From: Rusavskia elegans
Taxonomy: Eukaryota > Ascomycota > Lecanoromycetes > Teloschistales > Teloschistaceae
Length of the DNA: 64,000 nt
Direction: 5' to 3'
Assembly (NCBI GenBank): GCA_011316305.1
Contig: SAUG01000052.1
Location: forward strand, 372,001 to 436,000
This document shows, in pieces, positions 54,351-64,000 of the stretch. The notes beneath the pieces are model-generated. The model ran no database searches, had not been told where the DNA came from, and saw only the letters and a list, made by a program, of their open reading frames with translations. Position 1 is the first letter of the stretch. Every line of letters begins with the position of its first letter. The translations under genes and the position numbers were made by a program.

Positions 54351-55166
54351 ATGGCGTCACCCTCCCAAACTTCGAAAGAGGCTCCGGTATCATTGAAAAG
54401 GGGCGAATATCAACCACCAACTGCGAATGATCTTCGAAGCCCCTGCCCGGTCGTCAACGCATTCGCCAACCACGGTCTAATACCACGCGACGGCCGCAAC
54501 ATACGTGCCGAAGAACTAGACACAGCCATGAAGGAGCTGGGCCTCAGTATCACCATTCGGAAAACCCTTGTTTGGGGAGCTTACTTCGAACGTTACGATA
54601 ACCGACCGTCCGGCCTCAAGGACTTCATCACAAGCCCTTTAGCGTACCTACACTGGCATTTCGGCATCCGAAACATCGGCCAGAAAGACTCTGATAAAAA
54701 AGCCTGCCTGGACCTCGATCAGCTCTCAAGACACGGTGCGATCGAACACGACGTCTCCATGACCCGCCGCGATTTCGCACAGGGGGGAGACAATCATTCG
54801 AAGCAGGAAGATCTGGTCGATCAGCTTCTTCAATCGTCCAGTGATGGTTCATACATCACGACTTCCGACTTCGCCAAATTGAGAAGAAAAAGGCTGGAGC
54901 AGCAAAGGAAAGATAATCCGGAATTATGTTTTCCGAGCGTGTTGCATTTGGTGACGGCGGGGCAGATTGCCGCTATCCAGAGGGTTTTTGGGCATGGGGA
55001 TAAGGAGTCTCGGATTCCGGTCTCTTATGCTGAAGCGCTTTTCCGCGAAGAGAGGTTGCCGGTCAAGGAAGGGTGGCAAAAGAGCCAGGGATGGCTGGCG
55101 GGAGTAGTTGGAGTGGTTGTCCAACTTGCACGGGTGAGAGTTGCGATTGGGAGTGTTAAGTCGTAG
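54351..55166 (+). CDS. heme-thiolate peroxidase (chloroperoxidase/unspecific peroxygenase family)
   Basis: Single-exon protein of 271 aa. The proximal motif PCP with the heme-ligating Cys32 lies in SPCPVVNAFANHGLIPRDGR, the hallmark of the family, and the acid-base motif EHDVS is at 132-136. Such enzymes use hydrogen peroxide to oxygenate or halogenate organic substrates. There is no signal peptide: the N-terminus is hydrophilic (MASPSQTSKEAPVSLKRGEY), so this is probably an intracellular short-type member, although the C-terminal stretch GWLAGVVGVVVQLARVRVAI is hydrophobic and could associate with membranes. The ATG at 54351 is the first in frame and places PCP at the usual distance from the N-terminus. 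Neighbours give no clue to the substrate. Confidence 0.9.
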   Translation: MASPSQTSKEAPVSLKRGEYQPPTANDLRSPCPVVNAFANHGLIPRDGRNIRAEELDTAMKELGLSITIRKTLVWGAYFERYDNRPSGLKDFITSPLAYLHWHFGIRNIGQKDSDKKACLDLDQLSRHGAIEHDVSMTRRDFAQGGDNHSKQEDLVDQLLQSSSDGSYITTSDFAKLRRKRLEQQRKDNPELCFPSVLHLVTAGQIAAIQRVFGHGDKESRIPVSYAEALFREERLPVKEGWQKSQGWLAGVVGVVVQLARVRVAIGSVKS

Positions 55167-55291
55167 GGTACGTCTTTCTGATACTAAAATCTTAACTTGA
55201 GTGACTGCATTCTACTGAGACAAAAGAATTACAGATGCTGTAACCCACCCGGCTAAGCCTTGTTATCAAAATGCCCCGACATTACATATCA

Positions 55292-56230
55292 TCATTCCTT
55301 TCTTCCTACAACCTCCTCAAACCCCTTCCCTACCAGACGTCGAAACGCCTCCCGATACTTCTCCTCTGTCCCTCTTACCACCTCCATCGGCAACACCACT
55401 CCTTCTCTCCCCTCCAACCCCTTCTCAACCAACCAATCCCTCAAAAACTGCTTATCCACCCCCTCCGCATCCCTCCCAACCTCCCACCCCTCCTTCTTCC
55501 AAAACCTCGAACTATCGGGCGTCAAAATCTCATCCGCCAACACCACCTCACCGCTCTCCCCATCAAGCCCAAACTCGAATTTCGTGTCCGCCAAAATAAG
55601 ACCCCGCTCATACGCATACGCATGCGCAACCTTGTAAATCTCAAGCGAGAGCTCCTTGATCCGATGCGCGTATTTCAACGAACCTACCATCTCCGCCGCT
55701 CGCGCTTCGCTGATATCCTCATCATGTTCGCCCACATCGGCTTTCGTCGACGGCGTATAGATGGGCCCGTCGGGGAACGCCTCGCTTTCTTGGAGATCGG
55801 CGGGAATGCTGATTCCGCTGACTGTGCCGTCTTTCTGATAGGAGTCCCAGGCTTCGCGGGTGAGGTAGCCGCGGACGATGGCTTCGATTTTGAAGGGGAT
55901 CAGGTTGTGGACTTGCATGCTTCGATGGCGGTAGGTGTTTTGTTGGGCGAGTGGGATTTGGGTCGGCAGATCGAGAGTCAGGACGTGGGTGCGGAGACCC
56001 GGGATTGCGTTTGTGAGGATGTGAGACCAGTGGGCTGAGATGAGTGTGAGGAGGGCGCCTTTGAAGGGGATGCCGTTTGATAGGGCGACGTCGAAGGCGG
56101 AGATTCGGTCGGTTGTGATGAAGAGGAGGGTTGATGGGTTGACTTGGTAGATGTCGCGGACTTTGCCTTTGTTGACGAGGGGCATCGAGGATGAGAGGTT
56201 GGAAGAGAGTAGGAGATTGTTGGTGGACAT
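55292..56230 (-). CDS. ADE1: phosphoribosylaminoimidazole-succinocarboxamide (SAICAR) synthase
   Basis: Joins aspartate to CAIR in the de novo purine pathway, in the cytosol. Single exon; the start is the ATG at 56230 (MSTNN), giving 312 aa, close to the yeast enzyme. The open frame continues five codons upstream to a TTG that is not a start. Motifs: VNKGKVRDIY (glycine loop for ATP), TTDRISAFDV, LSNGIPFKG, IEAIVRGYLTREAW (substrate loop), LILADTKFEFG, LADEILTPDSSRFW. These are all catalytic-core blocks, so the enzyme should be active. Plus-strand frames opposite it are shadows. It lies head to tail with no related purine gene; the purine permease at 35 kb is 20 kb away. Confidence 0.96.
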   Translation of the reverse strand: MSTNNLLLSSNLSSSMPLVNKGKVRDIYQVNPSTLLFITTDRISAFDVALSNGIPFKGALLTLISAHWSHILTNAIPGLRTHVLTLDLPTQIPLAQQNTYRHRSMQVHNLIPFKIEAIVRGYLTREAWDSYQKDGTVSGISIPADLQESEAFPDGPIYTPSTKADVGEHDEDISEARAAEMVGSLKYAHRIKELSLEIYKVAHAYAYERGLILADTKFEFGLDGESGEVVLADEILTPDSSRFWKKEGWEVGRDAEGVDKQFLRDWLVEKGLEGREGVVLPMEVVRGTEEKYREAFRRLVGKGFEEVVGRKE

Positions 56231-57474
56231 GGTGTTCTTTGGCAAAGGCTGTATGTGTGTGGAATAGTGGACTTTTTGAGTTGGAGTAGGGGTTGTTGTG
56301 TGTGAAGGGATGTTGGGGATTTGGAACCAGAACGTTGAGAGTCTCCAAGGAACCTTTATATAGCTCTATATAGCTTCTTCCCGAGCGATAACAGTTTCGA
56401 GTTTGTGATGCTAGATGATCAGTCTTTGTTACACTGGCCCGAAGAACTGATGGCTCTCATTGTTCTTTGTTGGTGGTCGATCAGTATACTGGAAGCGTAT
56501 GATTGGTTATCGCCCGCAACAGAATTGTGTCTTTGACACATTGGGGTTTCTGTTGAATGGAAAAGTGTAATGATCATCAGATAAAAAGGGGTTTGCTGTG
56601 CAACTGTTCCCTGAGAAATATGAAAACGCGTGCAAATGAAGTGTATATCAGCCAAGAAAACAACTTCAACAAAGCCATATATATAGACATCTTCATATCA
56701 AAGGAACTACAGGGAGGTTTCTGACGTGCTACATGAGAAGAAGAGAAGGTATAAAATCTCAAATCGTGTAGGTCTAATACCCTTTAACAAAATTCCTGGT
56801 TGCTTGTGTGATTGAATGGGTTGCTGCCTCTTCTAACAAAGGTCAAGAACAATGGGATTTTGTGCATCCGTGTAGCTTCTTGTATTTGGGATTGAATCGG
56901 ACGTATCAAGTGTCATGCTATAGAATCGTTGAACAGATGATATTCTCAACATGCGATGAGCGATGGTTGACTCGACTTCAATTTTCCCACATCACTTTCC
57001 TTCCAGCATCCCAGACATGATATGATAAAAACTGTCTAAGAAAGACCAAGCTTCGGCATAACATCGGTCAGTCGAGATACCAAACCTAATTGGGAAGTTC
57101 TTCAAATTAGGGTCTTAACGGCTGGGAGACATTCCCAATCTGGAAATCATGCTATCCGCCAAGGTCCCCAAAAGGGGCGGTGTTTCATCAAACGCTAAGG
57201 TATGCTCGTATGCGTGACTCCCTGCTGTTGCTACGAAACAGGAGTGATATGAATAAACTAGGCGTGATAGAATGGAACAGTTGAGAGGGCCGTCACAGTC
57301 ACAAGCTATGGACCATAGATGGTTCCCGCTGAGAAATCCCAAGGACATCGAAAGGCAGGGGATCACCATCTCACCAAACCCCACAAAACTCAAGCCCCAC
57401 AAACCCCCGGCTGCTCTTCCGCAACTAAACAATACGTATCCTCCCTTACCCCACCACTAACATCCGGACCCACC
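56231..57474. other. intergenic, no gene seen
   Basis: Promoter of ADE1 and about 1 kb beyond. AT-rich around 56550-56800. Short frames without motifs. Confidence 0.5.
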
Positions 57475-58860
57475 TGCAACGCAACCGTCCCATCACCCGC
57501 ACACCGATTCGCCGCCCCTTAATGAATTGATCCATCTGCGCGCCCGTCACACAGCTCGATCCCGGGAATCCCCCGAAACTACTCTGCTTGTTGGCGATCA
57601 CGAACGCGCATCCGGAGCTTTGGGCCAGCATGCAGTAGTTGCTTGTGTTGATTGTTTCGGTGCTGGCGAGATCGCAGGAGCCGCCTGATGCGGTGCAGAA
57701 GCTGTCGCCGCTGGAGAGGCAGGCGCCCGGGTCGGAGGCGCAGATTTTTTATGTCCAGATCGAGGCGGCCGAGCATGCCGAAGCAGGAGAGCATGCGGGC
57801 GCCGGCGGGTTGGGAGATGAGGCAGTTCACGTCGAGGCCGGTGGGTTAGAGGGCGATGGTGGAGGTGGGGGTTGGAAGGGTGGTTAATGTTGTGGTAGGA
57901 GCTGGCAGTGATCTGGAGGAGGAGGTGGTGGTGAAGGAGGAAGGAGAGGTAGCGAAGTCATCTCGGTCTGAAATTGGGGCGTTGGGATTCAGGGATACTT
58001 GATTGATGGCTTCCCAGTTGGGATGATTGACGTCGCCAATGGCAGTCACCGTGGTTTCGGTGGAAGATGCGCTGGATGAGGCTGCGCTGGATGAAGAGGA
58101 AGATGGTTGTGGACGGCTGGGTTTGGGTAGAGCTATAATCACCGTTGCCATCGTCCCCTTCGTCACCATCATCTCCAGGATCTCCGCCTGGTGGGACGAT
58201 ACGCGGTGGAGGGACACCAACAGGGACTAAAAATGTGTTGGTAAGAGCTTTTGCTTGTAAGGGGAAGATGACATTTCGTACCCCATGCAATTCCTCCAGG
58301 CCCAATCACGAGGGGAAGATGGTGGGCACTCCATCACGCGTTGTAGTAATTGTCATAGTGGTTTTACTTTGCAACATAGTGTATTGACTGAAAGTGGTAG
58401 GTGCAAACTTGTGGACGCTGAGTAGAAGACGTTGTTTGTATCTCGGAGTAAGGCTTGCAGTATCAATTATGGGAGCACCATCTGAATCAGTCTGGCTGAC
58501 GGTTGTTTCCCCAGGGATAGGAGCGGCGGTAGTCGTATCTGTATTACTGGTTGTAGGGGTAGCTACATTACCAACTTCTGTCGTAGTTGAGGCTGGTCCA
58601 CCTGTTGGTCCATTTGTACTTGTCGAGCTCGGTCCTCCCTTGTCACCTGACACGAGACCAATCGAGGGACACACCTTGTTGTAGATAGCGTAAATGAATC
58701 CATTCAGGCTCCATGTTCCTCCCCAGTAGTTCCCGTTCGATATGCATTGGTCAATGATATTCTGAAATCCATCTTGACAACCTTAGGATTCTGGCTTAGA
58801 TCGTCTCGTGTGATATTGCAGATAATATTCCAGTGATTGTACGTCGAGATACGGTCATGG
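57475..58860 (-). pseudogene. decayed tail of a secreted chitinase-like (GH18 class) protein
   Basis: On the minus strand, near 58660-58800, a segment reads CQDGFQNIIDQCISNGNYWG and continues with GTW and FIYAIYN. From memory this resembles the region after the catalytic domain in fungal GH18 chitinases of the killer-toxin-like subgroup. Ser/Thr-rich linker follows (58310-58680), then, after an apparent one-base shift near 58317, a GPGGIAWG-like block, more linker, and a Cys-rich end (about 57500-57720). Stops and shifts (58317, near 57846, near 57750) break the frame, and the catalytic domain is absent. The match is by eye only. It could alternatively be a spliced Ser/Thr-rich secreted protein. 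Confidence 0.35.
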
Positions 58861-61199
58861 GTAGCGGAAAATCTCCCAAACAAACAGATTGATTGTCCTT
58901 TGTCAACGCTGTTGCAACATCTTCCCCAGATGGGTCCCCAGCTTGCCGCAGCTGCTTCAGGTTATAATCTGCCGACAGCGATTAATCTTCCAAACAGACA
59001 GCAGACACGCAACGTAAAGCTCGACACATGATAGTAATCTACAAAGTATGTGCTGATAACGAGGATTTGATTATCTGGTCACGCAATGAGCACGTCGGAG
59101 ATATTGAATCAGCGATTATGGAAGGCCCAAAACCGATAGTGAACAATTAACGTTGAAAGTATACAATCAAGTTCAAGGCTGCACGGAGCTTCATGATTTT
59201 GATGAGACCGCTGAGCCTCACGAAATGCGGCCGCATTAATATCCGTTCTTTCTCACTTGTGCCGTCCGTGTCACTCGCGAGCTGGAACGACCGGTTTGCT
59301 TATTGTGGCGGCGTTTCCATGCATAAAGAGCTGCTGTTGGTGATCTGTGGGGTCACCGTAAGTGGATCGCTGCTTGTCTGGCCCGAGTGTACGCTTTCGG
59401 CCCAGCTGGAGCTGAGACTCCCACGAAGATCTCGGGGCCAAATCACCGAATGATGCCGGCACTAGAAGCAGACTGTTAGTCCTATGATATATTGGGTTAT
59501 TGCGATCAGTAGGTGAAAGGGTGCATGCGCCACGGGCCTGTAGAATGACTTCAGTGTTTCAGCCGCAACCTGTGCCCTTCATCGTTGGTTATCATGCTCA
59601 AGCGTCACCTGGCGTATCAAAGCTTCGTCTTCGTGTGATAGTGATGCTGAATCTTCAATAAATTATCGCCGAGTGCCGGGCTGACGAGATTGGGTCTTGT
59701 ATGCTTCTTCAGCCTTCTTTAACCCCAAATTCGTATCTGGCATCAGCTTCTCATATGCTACCATACCACGTCGAAATCATAATGAATAGATCAATTGCGC
59801 GAGATAATGAAACTTCTCAACCAGACGGATATCTGATTTTTGTTGAGGCTGCAGACTCCTAGGAAAACCTCTCTTGTCTTGTGGAGAACCTTATCTCTGT
59901 ACTTTGAATGAGAAGGCGCTGTGCAAAAATGCTTCATCTCTCGACGTATTCTGCGCCATGGCACTTGTTCTTTCTCGGTCTCGAACATGCAGCCCTAGCC
60001 AATGTAAACGGGCGAGGCAGACAGATCAAGGAAGCCGATCAGCCACCATTAGACTTGTAATAGAATCAGTACAAGCTATATTAGGCTCGAACTTATACCA
60101 TGTCGAGTTGGTCGTAGTCTTTGCATAAGGTACAGTTCTTGATGCTAAAGTAGCTTTCTTCGCCCATGGCATTGGTTCTGTGCAGTCGATTGGGAGTTTT
60201 GAACCATCCCATACTCTTGGAGATACAGGATTCGAGCTTGATGAAGGACGAATTGTCCTCGTACCTGGAGGTGACACTCTGGGAGGGCTGTCCGCGGGAC
60301 GTGCAGTACTGCGGCCCTGTCCCTGCGACTGGATATCATTTGGTGGAGGACATGAATCTGATATTGAGTGCCGTCCAAGGTCCTTAGCGCCTTCCCGTAT
60401 GGCATCAAACTAACATATGCGATAGCCACCAAGTACAGTGCACCGTGGGCCAGATCCTGGTACATAGCTTGAATATCGGACAATGCTTCGTCGCTTTGTT
60501 GAAGTAAAAGGTAGCTGGCCGCCACTGTGAACCTGATCACTAACATCCATTGGCCCAGCAGAGTATTTGATCTGGGTGTCAATAGAGGTTTTGGATGCTC
60601 ACTTTGCCGATGGAAAGGATAAGACACCTCGACCGCTTGGCATGTTTCATTATTAGAAGAATGGTTACCAGAGTCTATACCCCTGTTACGAATGCTTCTG
60701 AACGGTTGTAACCCGAACGATGGCAGTCAATACCCTCAGAATCTAGGCGCAAGGATATAAATCAAAGCCCAAACCTTTTACGGGGATGTTTACAAATTAG
60801 GAAGCAAGGCGCGATGGGGAGTAAAGTGACGTGATCCGAACCTAGCAAAGGCTTCTGAGGAATGGCCAGGAGATACAGCTTAGGAGTTAAAAGAATGAAC
60901 GACGCGATTCTGTGAGGAACACCTGAAGTAGACAGAGGAAAGACAGAGTAGAGACCTTACCCTTTCGTGACAGCAAGCAATGTAGAAAGTCACCTATCAC
61001 TTGCGTTCTCAAGTAGAGCAGGTTGGCATGTGTCCGTCGGCTCGAGAGCTAGCGCTTGTCATCATATCTCCGGATTATCTCCGAAGGACGCCAGTGCCGA
61101 GACAAATAGAGCAACTCCCCATGGCTTATTAGGATCATACATACATCTCGTATGCGAACACTCTTCCCTCATTTCTCCCTCTCTCTCCTCCAATTCCCA
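58861..61199. other. intergenic, no supported gene
   Basis: 2.3 kb. A minus-strand frame of 160 codons (60145-60627) has one hydrophobic patch but no motif or splice support, so I leave it unannotated. Otherwise only short frames. The last 60 bp before 61200 are pyrimidine-rich, likely the leader of the next gene. Confidence 0.45.
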
Positions 61200-61691
61200 A
61201 TGTCCACCCCACCACCCCTCGTCCAAAAGCTCCGCCAACAGCTGTCCACATACTGGAATTCCCCCTCCTCCAACACCCACTTCCTCGCCTCCTTCCTCCG
61301 CTCCTCGCTGCACATCATCTCCGCAACCCTCTCCCCCACACCCACCGTAACCTGCCACTTCACCGTCTGCGCCGATCTCTGCAACGCCGGTAATAACCTG
61401 CACGGCGGCGCCACAGCCACAATCTTCGATGTCGTTACCACATTCGCTATTTCCCTGCTCAGCAAACCCGGGTTTTGGGAGATACCGGGCGTGAGTCGGA
61501 GTTTGGATGTTGTGTATCTGGAGCCTGTGCCCGAGGGCGAGGAAGTGGAGGTTGTGGGGGGGGTGGTGAAGATTGGGAAGAGGTTGGCGCAGTTGAGGGG
61601 GGTGATGAGGAGGAGGGGGGATGGGGTTGTGGTGGCGACTTGTGAGCATGGGAAGGTGAATATCGATAGTAATAGGGGAGGGAAGATGTGA
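61200..61691 (+). CDS. hotdog-fold thioesterase (PaaI/ACOT13-like)
   Basis: Single-exon protein of 163 aa from the ATG at 61200 ([10 protein letters not shown]); an upstream in-frame ATG at 61152 would add 16 residues that look like leader. The hotdog core is recognisable: [20 protein letters not shown], with the HGG-type active-site loop, followed by [16 protein letters not shown] (the hotdog helix with its conserved Asp), then [20 protein letters not shown] and [20 protein letters not shown], the typical strand pattern of the PaaI family. Such enzymes hydrolyse acyl-CoA; human ACOT13 acts on medium- to long-chain acyl-CoA at mitochondria. The substrate here is unknown. The gene converges with the CUE gene; the two stops are about 280 bp apart. 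Confidence 0.87.
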   Translation: MSTPPPLVQKLRQQLSTYWNSPSSNTHFLASFLRSSLHIISATLSPTPTVTCHFTVCADLCNAGNNLHGGATATIFDVVTTFAISLLSKPGFWEIPGVSRSLDVVYLEPVPEGEEVEVVGGVVKIGKRLAQLRGVMRRRGDGVVVATCEHGKVNIDSNRGGKM

Positions 61692-61970
61692 GGAGGCTAA
61701 GGAAAAATGTCGCCGCTATTGTTGAAGACGATTGCGATATATAGAGCCTTCGTTAGGCTTCGACTTGGAGAAACGATTTTACCCCGAAGGACCTCTACCC
61801 ATATGCCGACATCCAAGATAGTCTTTCGCCTGCGCCCTTTGCAGGATGCCTGAAAACGCCAAACGAAGGTTCGCAAAGCACCAGGACCGCCGGCGCTGCT
61901 TCGATAATCACACCCGCCTCGGTCCTTGAGCAAAGTAACCCATACTCCCACCCGACTCCTCCTCGCGTGC
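61692..61970. terminator. convergent 3' region
   Basis: Shared 3' flank of the convergent thioesterase (plus) and CUE (minus) genes. Both polyadenylation sites should lie here; no clear signal can be fixed by eye. Confidence 0.3.
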
Positions 61971-62711
61971 CTATACCTCCTTCGCCTTCCCTTTCTCACG
62001 CTGTCGCTCCCGCTCCTCCATCTTCCGTCTTGCCGCCAAAACCATATCCTCCCTCCTCCTCTGCAGCAGCGCCTGCCTCTCCGCTTTACTCTGACTCCAT
62101 GTCACTTGTGGCTTTGACGGTTGCTCCTCTGGTAATGCATCTTCCGGCTGTGAGGCGGCGGATATTCTGGATGCGAGGTTGTATCGCGTTATCAGATCCG
62201 GGTGGACAGACTTCGGCGGTGGAGGAGCGGGGCGGGTGGGGTTGGAGGAGGAAGGTGGTTGGATTGGTTGGAACGAGGGTGGAGGCTGTAGTAAATAGAT
62301 ATATCGTCAGTAAGACCGAATCCAAGATAATAGTGGTCTTGTGTGTTCTTCCTCTGGTGCGCAAATGTATGACTGTCCTCGGCTTCCACCCAGCATCTCG
62401 TATCCATCGCAATAACATCGACAATAAAGACTCACCCTCTCCAACCCCCTGCCACCCAGTACCCTCTCCGTAGTCGCCTGCACACTCCCTCCATTCCGCT
62501 GCAAATCCCATTGTATATCCCTCCTATTCAATTGCGGGAACATCTGCTGTAGATGGTCCACTTGCACGGGATCCGCTCCTCGACCGCGGTTTGAAGAGCG
62601 AGTGTCGGTCGATGAGGAGGAGAAAAAGAAGTAGCGGATTGAGAGACCGACGAGGATAACGACGAAGACGAGGGAGGGGAGGTTGAGGGTTTGTTGTTGA
62701 GGGTCGGACAT
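61971..62711 (-). CDS. CUE-domain ER membrane protein (Cue1-like)
   Basis: Two exons, 62711-62436 and 62285-61971, phase 0, 196 aa. The single transmembrane helix (about 11-31, LPSLVFVVILVGLSIRYFFF) near the N-terminus is followed by a Ser/Arg linker and a CUE domain (about 50-85: VDHLQQMFPQLNRRDIQWDL with the MFP motif, ending ATTERVL). Then come a Pro-rich stretch and a basic, helical C-terminus (RQALLQRRREDMVLAARRKM). The arrangement is that of yeast Cue1, which recruits the ubiquitin-conjugating enzyme Ubc7 to the ER surface for ER-associated degradation. The C-terminal helix could correspond to the Ubc7-binding region. An in-frame extension upstream of the ATG is leader. Confidence 0.87.
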
Positions 62712-63148
62712 CGGGTGGGTTGGGTGGATTAGTGCCGGTTGTGGTTGGAGGAGATATTGAGCGCTGATCGAAGATAAACTTCCTGGCTCATCTGGTGGCG
62801 GACATCGGAGAAAGGTAGTGATAGGACTCGAACAACGATGAATGTAGGAGCAAAGACTCGAGGATGCGGTAAAGATTAAAGTCTGGATATCGGAGGTTGA
62901 ACATTGTGGCTCTGCTAGCGCTAAAATATCGTGGCTTTGAGAGGCACACGACAGGGATGCTTCAGAACGACATGCGGGTACTTCAACATCGGAAGAATCA
63001 ATATTATATATCAACCCCATGATACATTATTGAATACAATCCATCCATGCCAGTTTCCTTTGGCATTGCTTGAACCCAGCCCTCATCAATCCCTCGGAAC
63101 GCCAACGCTTTATATCACACCATGTCCAACCCATAGAATCCTGTGTAA
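62712..63148. other. intergenic between the CUE gene and SMC2
   Basis: Promoter of the CUE gene and 3' flank of SMC2, both on the minus strand. No gene is seen. Confidence 0.55.
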
Positions 63149-64000
63149 TCATTTCAAATCCGCCGGCGTCAAAGCCTGCACCACACTCGTTCCTTCACTA
63201 AACCTCGTCCTGAAGATCCGGTTTGCATTCTGGAACATGCCGTCCTTCAAACTCACCACTATGAACTGACTCCCCTTGAATCTCGTCTTTATCAGTCGAC
63301 CAATGTTCTGCGTATGCGAGAGATCCAGAGCGGCGTCTACTTCGTCGAGAATATACATGGGCGCGGGTTTGAATTGGAGGAGAGCCATGATAAGGGAGAG
63401 GGCAATGAGTGATCTATGGAGAACAGATATCAGTACAACGTTTAGTGCTGATAACCAGGGGCATGCATGCTTACCGTTGCCCACCACTCAGCTCAGTCAG
63501 ACTCTGCTTCCAGATCTTGCCCAAACTGACTTTCACCTCCAAACCATCCGAGATCTCTTTACCCTCTGGAGGATCCAGTTTGGCAAAGCTCCCAGGTAGC
63601 AACTCCGCAAAGATCTGACCGAAATCGCCGTTGACTTTCGTCCAGGTCTTTCGCAACGCTTCCTTTTTGTATTCATCGAGGCTGACGATTGTTTCTTCGA
63701 TTTTCCGCTTGTCCCGGATGACCGTCTTCATCATGTTCTTGAGCGCTGCTTCTTTCTTTTCCACACTGTCGATCATATTCATGACCTTAGGGTTGATCTT
63801 CTTCTTCATGCCTTGGAATCTTTCCGTCAGGTTCCGCAGCGATGATTTGCATTCTGCAATGTTTTGACCGTTGAAGTCATAAGCGGTGTTGGATCGACCA
63901 AAGCTTTCCTTCTCATCCGCTATCCAGTCATGCTCATTTTCCATGTGCTTAAGAGACTGCGAAGCCGCTTGTTGCTCTTTTTGAGACTTCTCGACTTGGT
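63149..64000 (-). CDS. SMC2: condensin subunit SMC2, 3' part (runs off the window)
   Basis: Two exons visible: one from beyond 64000 to 63475 and 63413-63149 (stop TGA), joined in phase so that Arg of GGQR is split by the intron. The visible 262 or so residues are the end of the coiled coil and the C-terminal ATPase lobe. They include the signature [20 protein letters not shown] and Walker [21 protein letters not shown], then [20 protein letters not shown] and the short C-terminus. The [20 protein letters not shown] block is diagnostic of SMC2 (condensin, chromosome compaction in mitosis) rather than SMC1, 3 or 4. The 5' three-quarters of the gene lie outside the window. Confidence 0.95.

Noticed and set aside
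55271..56038. 255-codon plus-strand frame opposite ADE1
   Set aside because: Shadow of a C-ending codon pattern; ADE1 on the minus strand is unmistakable.
60145..60627. 160-codon minus-strand frame with a hydrophobic patch
   Set aside because: No motif, no splice support and no good start context; could be chance.
1..64000. tRNA or rRNA genes
   Set aside because: No tRNA-like B-box with matching arms and no rRNA segment was noticed by eye; a covariance search was not possible.

Overview
The window is nuclear DNA of a filamentous ascomycete. Genes carry short GT-AG introns of about 48-170 bp. Several families are fungus-specific: SAT4/PTH11-type membrane proteins, a lipase-like/NB/TPR NLR, a CreA zinc-finger repressor, a UapA-type purine permease and a fused desaturase/cytochrome b5. 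The gene mix fits a Dothideomycete, perhaps Mycosphaerellales-like; the taxon is inference.

Left part (1-31 kb), accessory in character. It opens with about 0.8 kb of AT-rich DNA nearly stripped of CpA/TpG, as repeat-induced point mutation (RIP) leaves it. Then come a SAT4-type receptor-like protein (1.9-3.4 kb), a family of coiled-coil genes (3.9-5.0, 7.5-7.9 and 26.8-28.9 kb) beside a RING-finger gene (6.3-7.2 kb) and a Cys-rich gene (28.9-29.9 kb). There is an F-box-like gene with a decayed paralogue, a Nudix hydrolase, an intact P450, a free-standing SesB-like hydrolase, a dead P450, and an NLR (22.0-25.5 kb) whose N-terminal hydrolase has lost its nucleophilic Ser. A 10-bp core, CGATACCTCG, occurs seven times between 3.7 and 28.3 kb, in introns, exons and flanks of the coiled-coil/RING family, and I saw no copy in the right half. 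Several genes here carry in-frame stops and frameshifts.

Right part (30-64 kb), mostly conserved genes: QCR10 (six exons, two of them tiny), a conserved Pro/Ser-rich protein, a purine permease, a mARC-like MOSC protein, a Rad55-like RecA-family protein, CreA, the delta-9 desaturase, an MFS transporter, a second SAT4-type protein, a heme-thiolate peroxidase, ADE1, a decayed chitinase-like tail, a hotdog thioesterase, a CUE-domain ER protein, and the 3' end of the condensin gene SMC2, which runs off the right edge.

Exon structures were worked out by hand from splice signals, reading-frame phase and remembered family consensus; no alignment or search was run. Where phases close exactly over all exons (SAT4-1, P450, SesB-like gene, NLR, QCR10, purine permease, desaturase, MFS, SAT4-2, CUE) the models are strong. 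The coiled-coil family, the chitinase-like tail and the 5' end of the Rad55-like gene remain uncertain.
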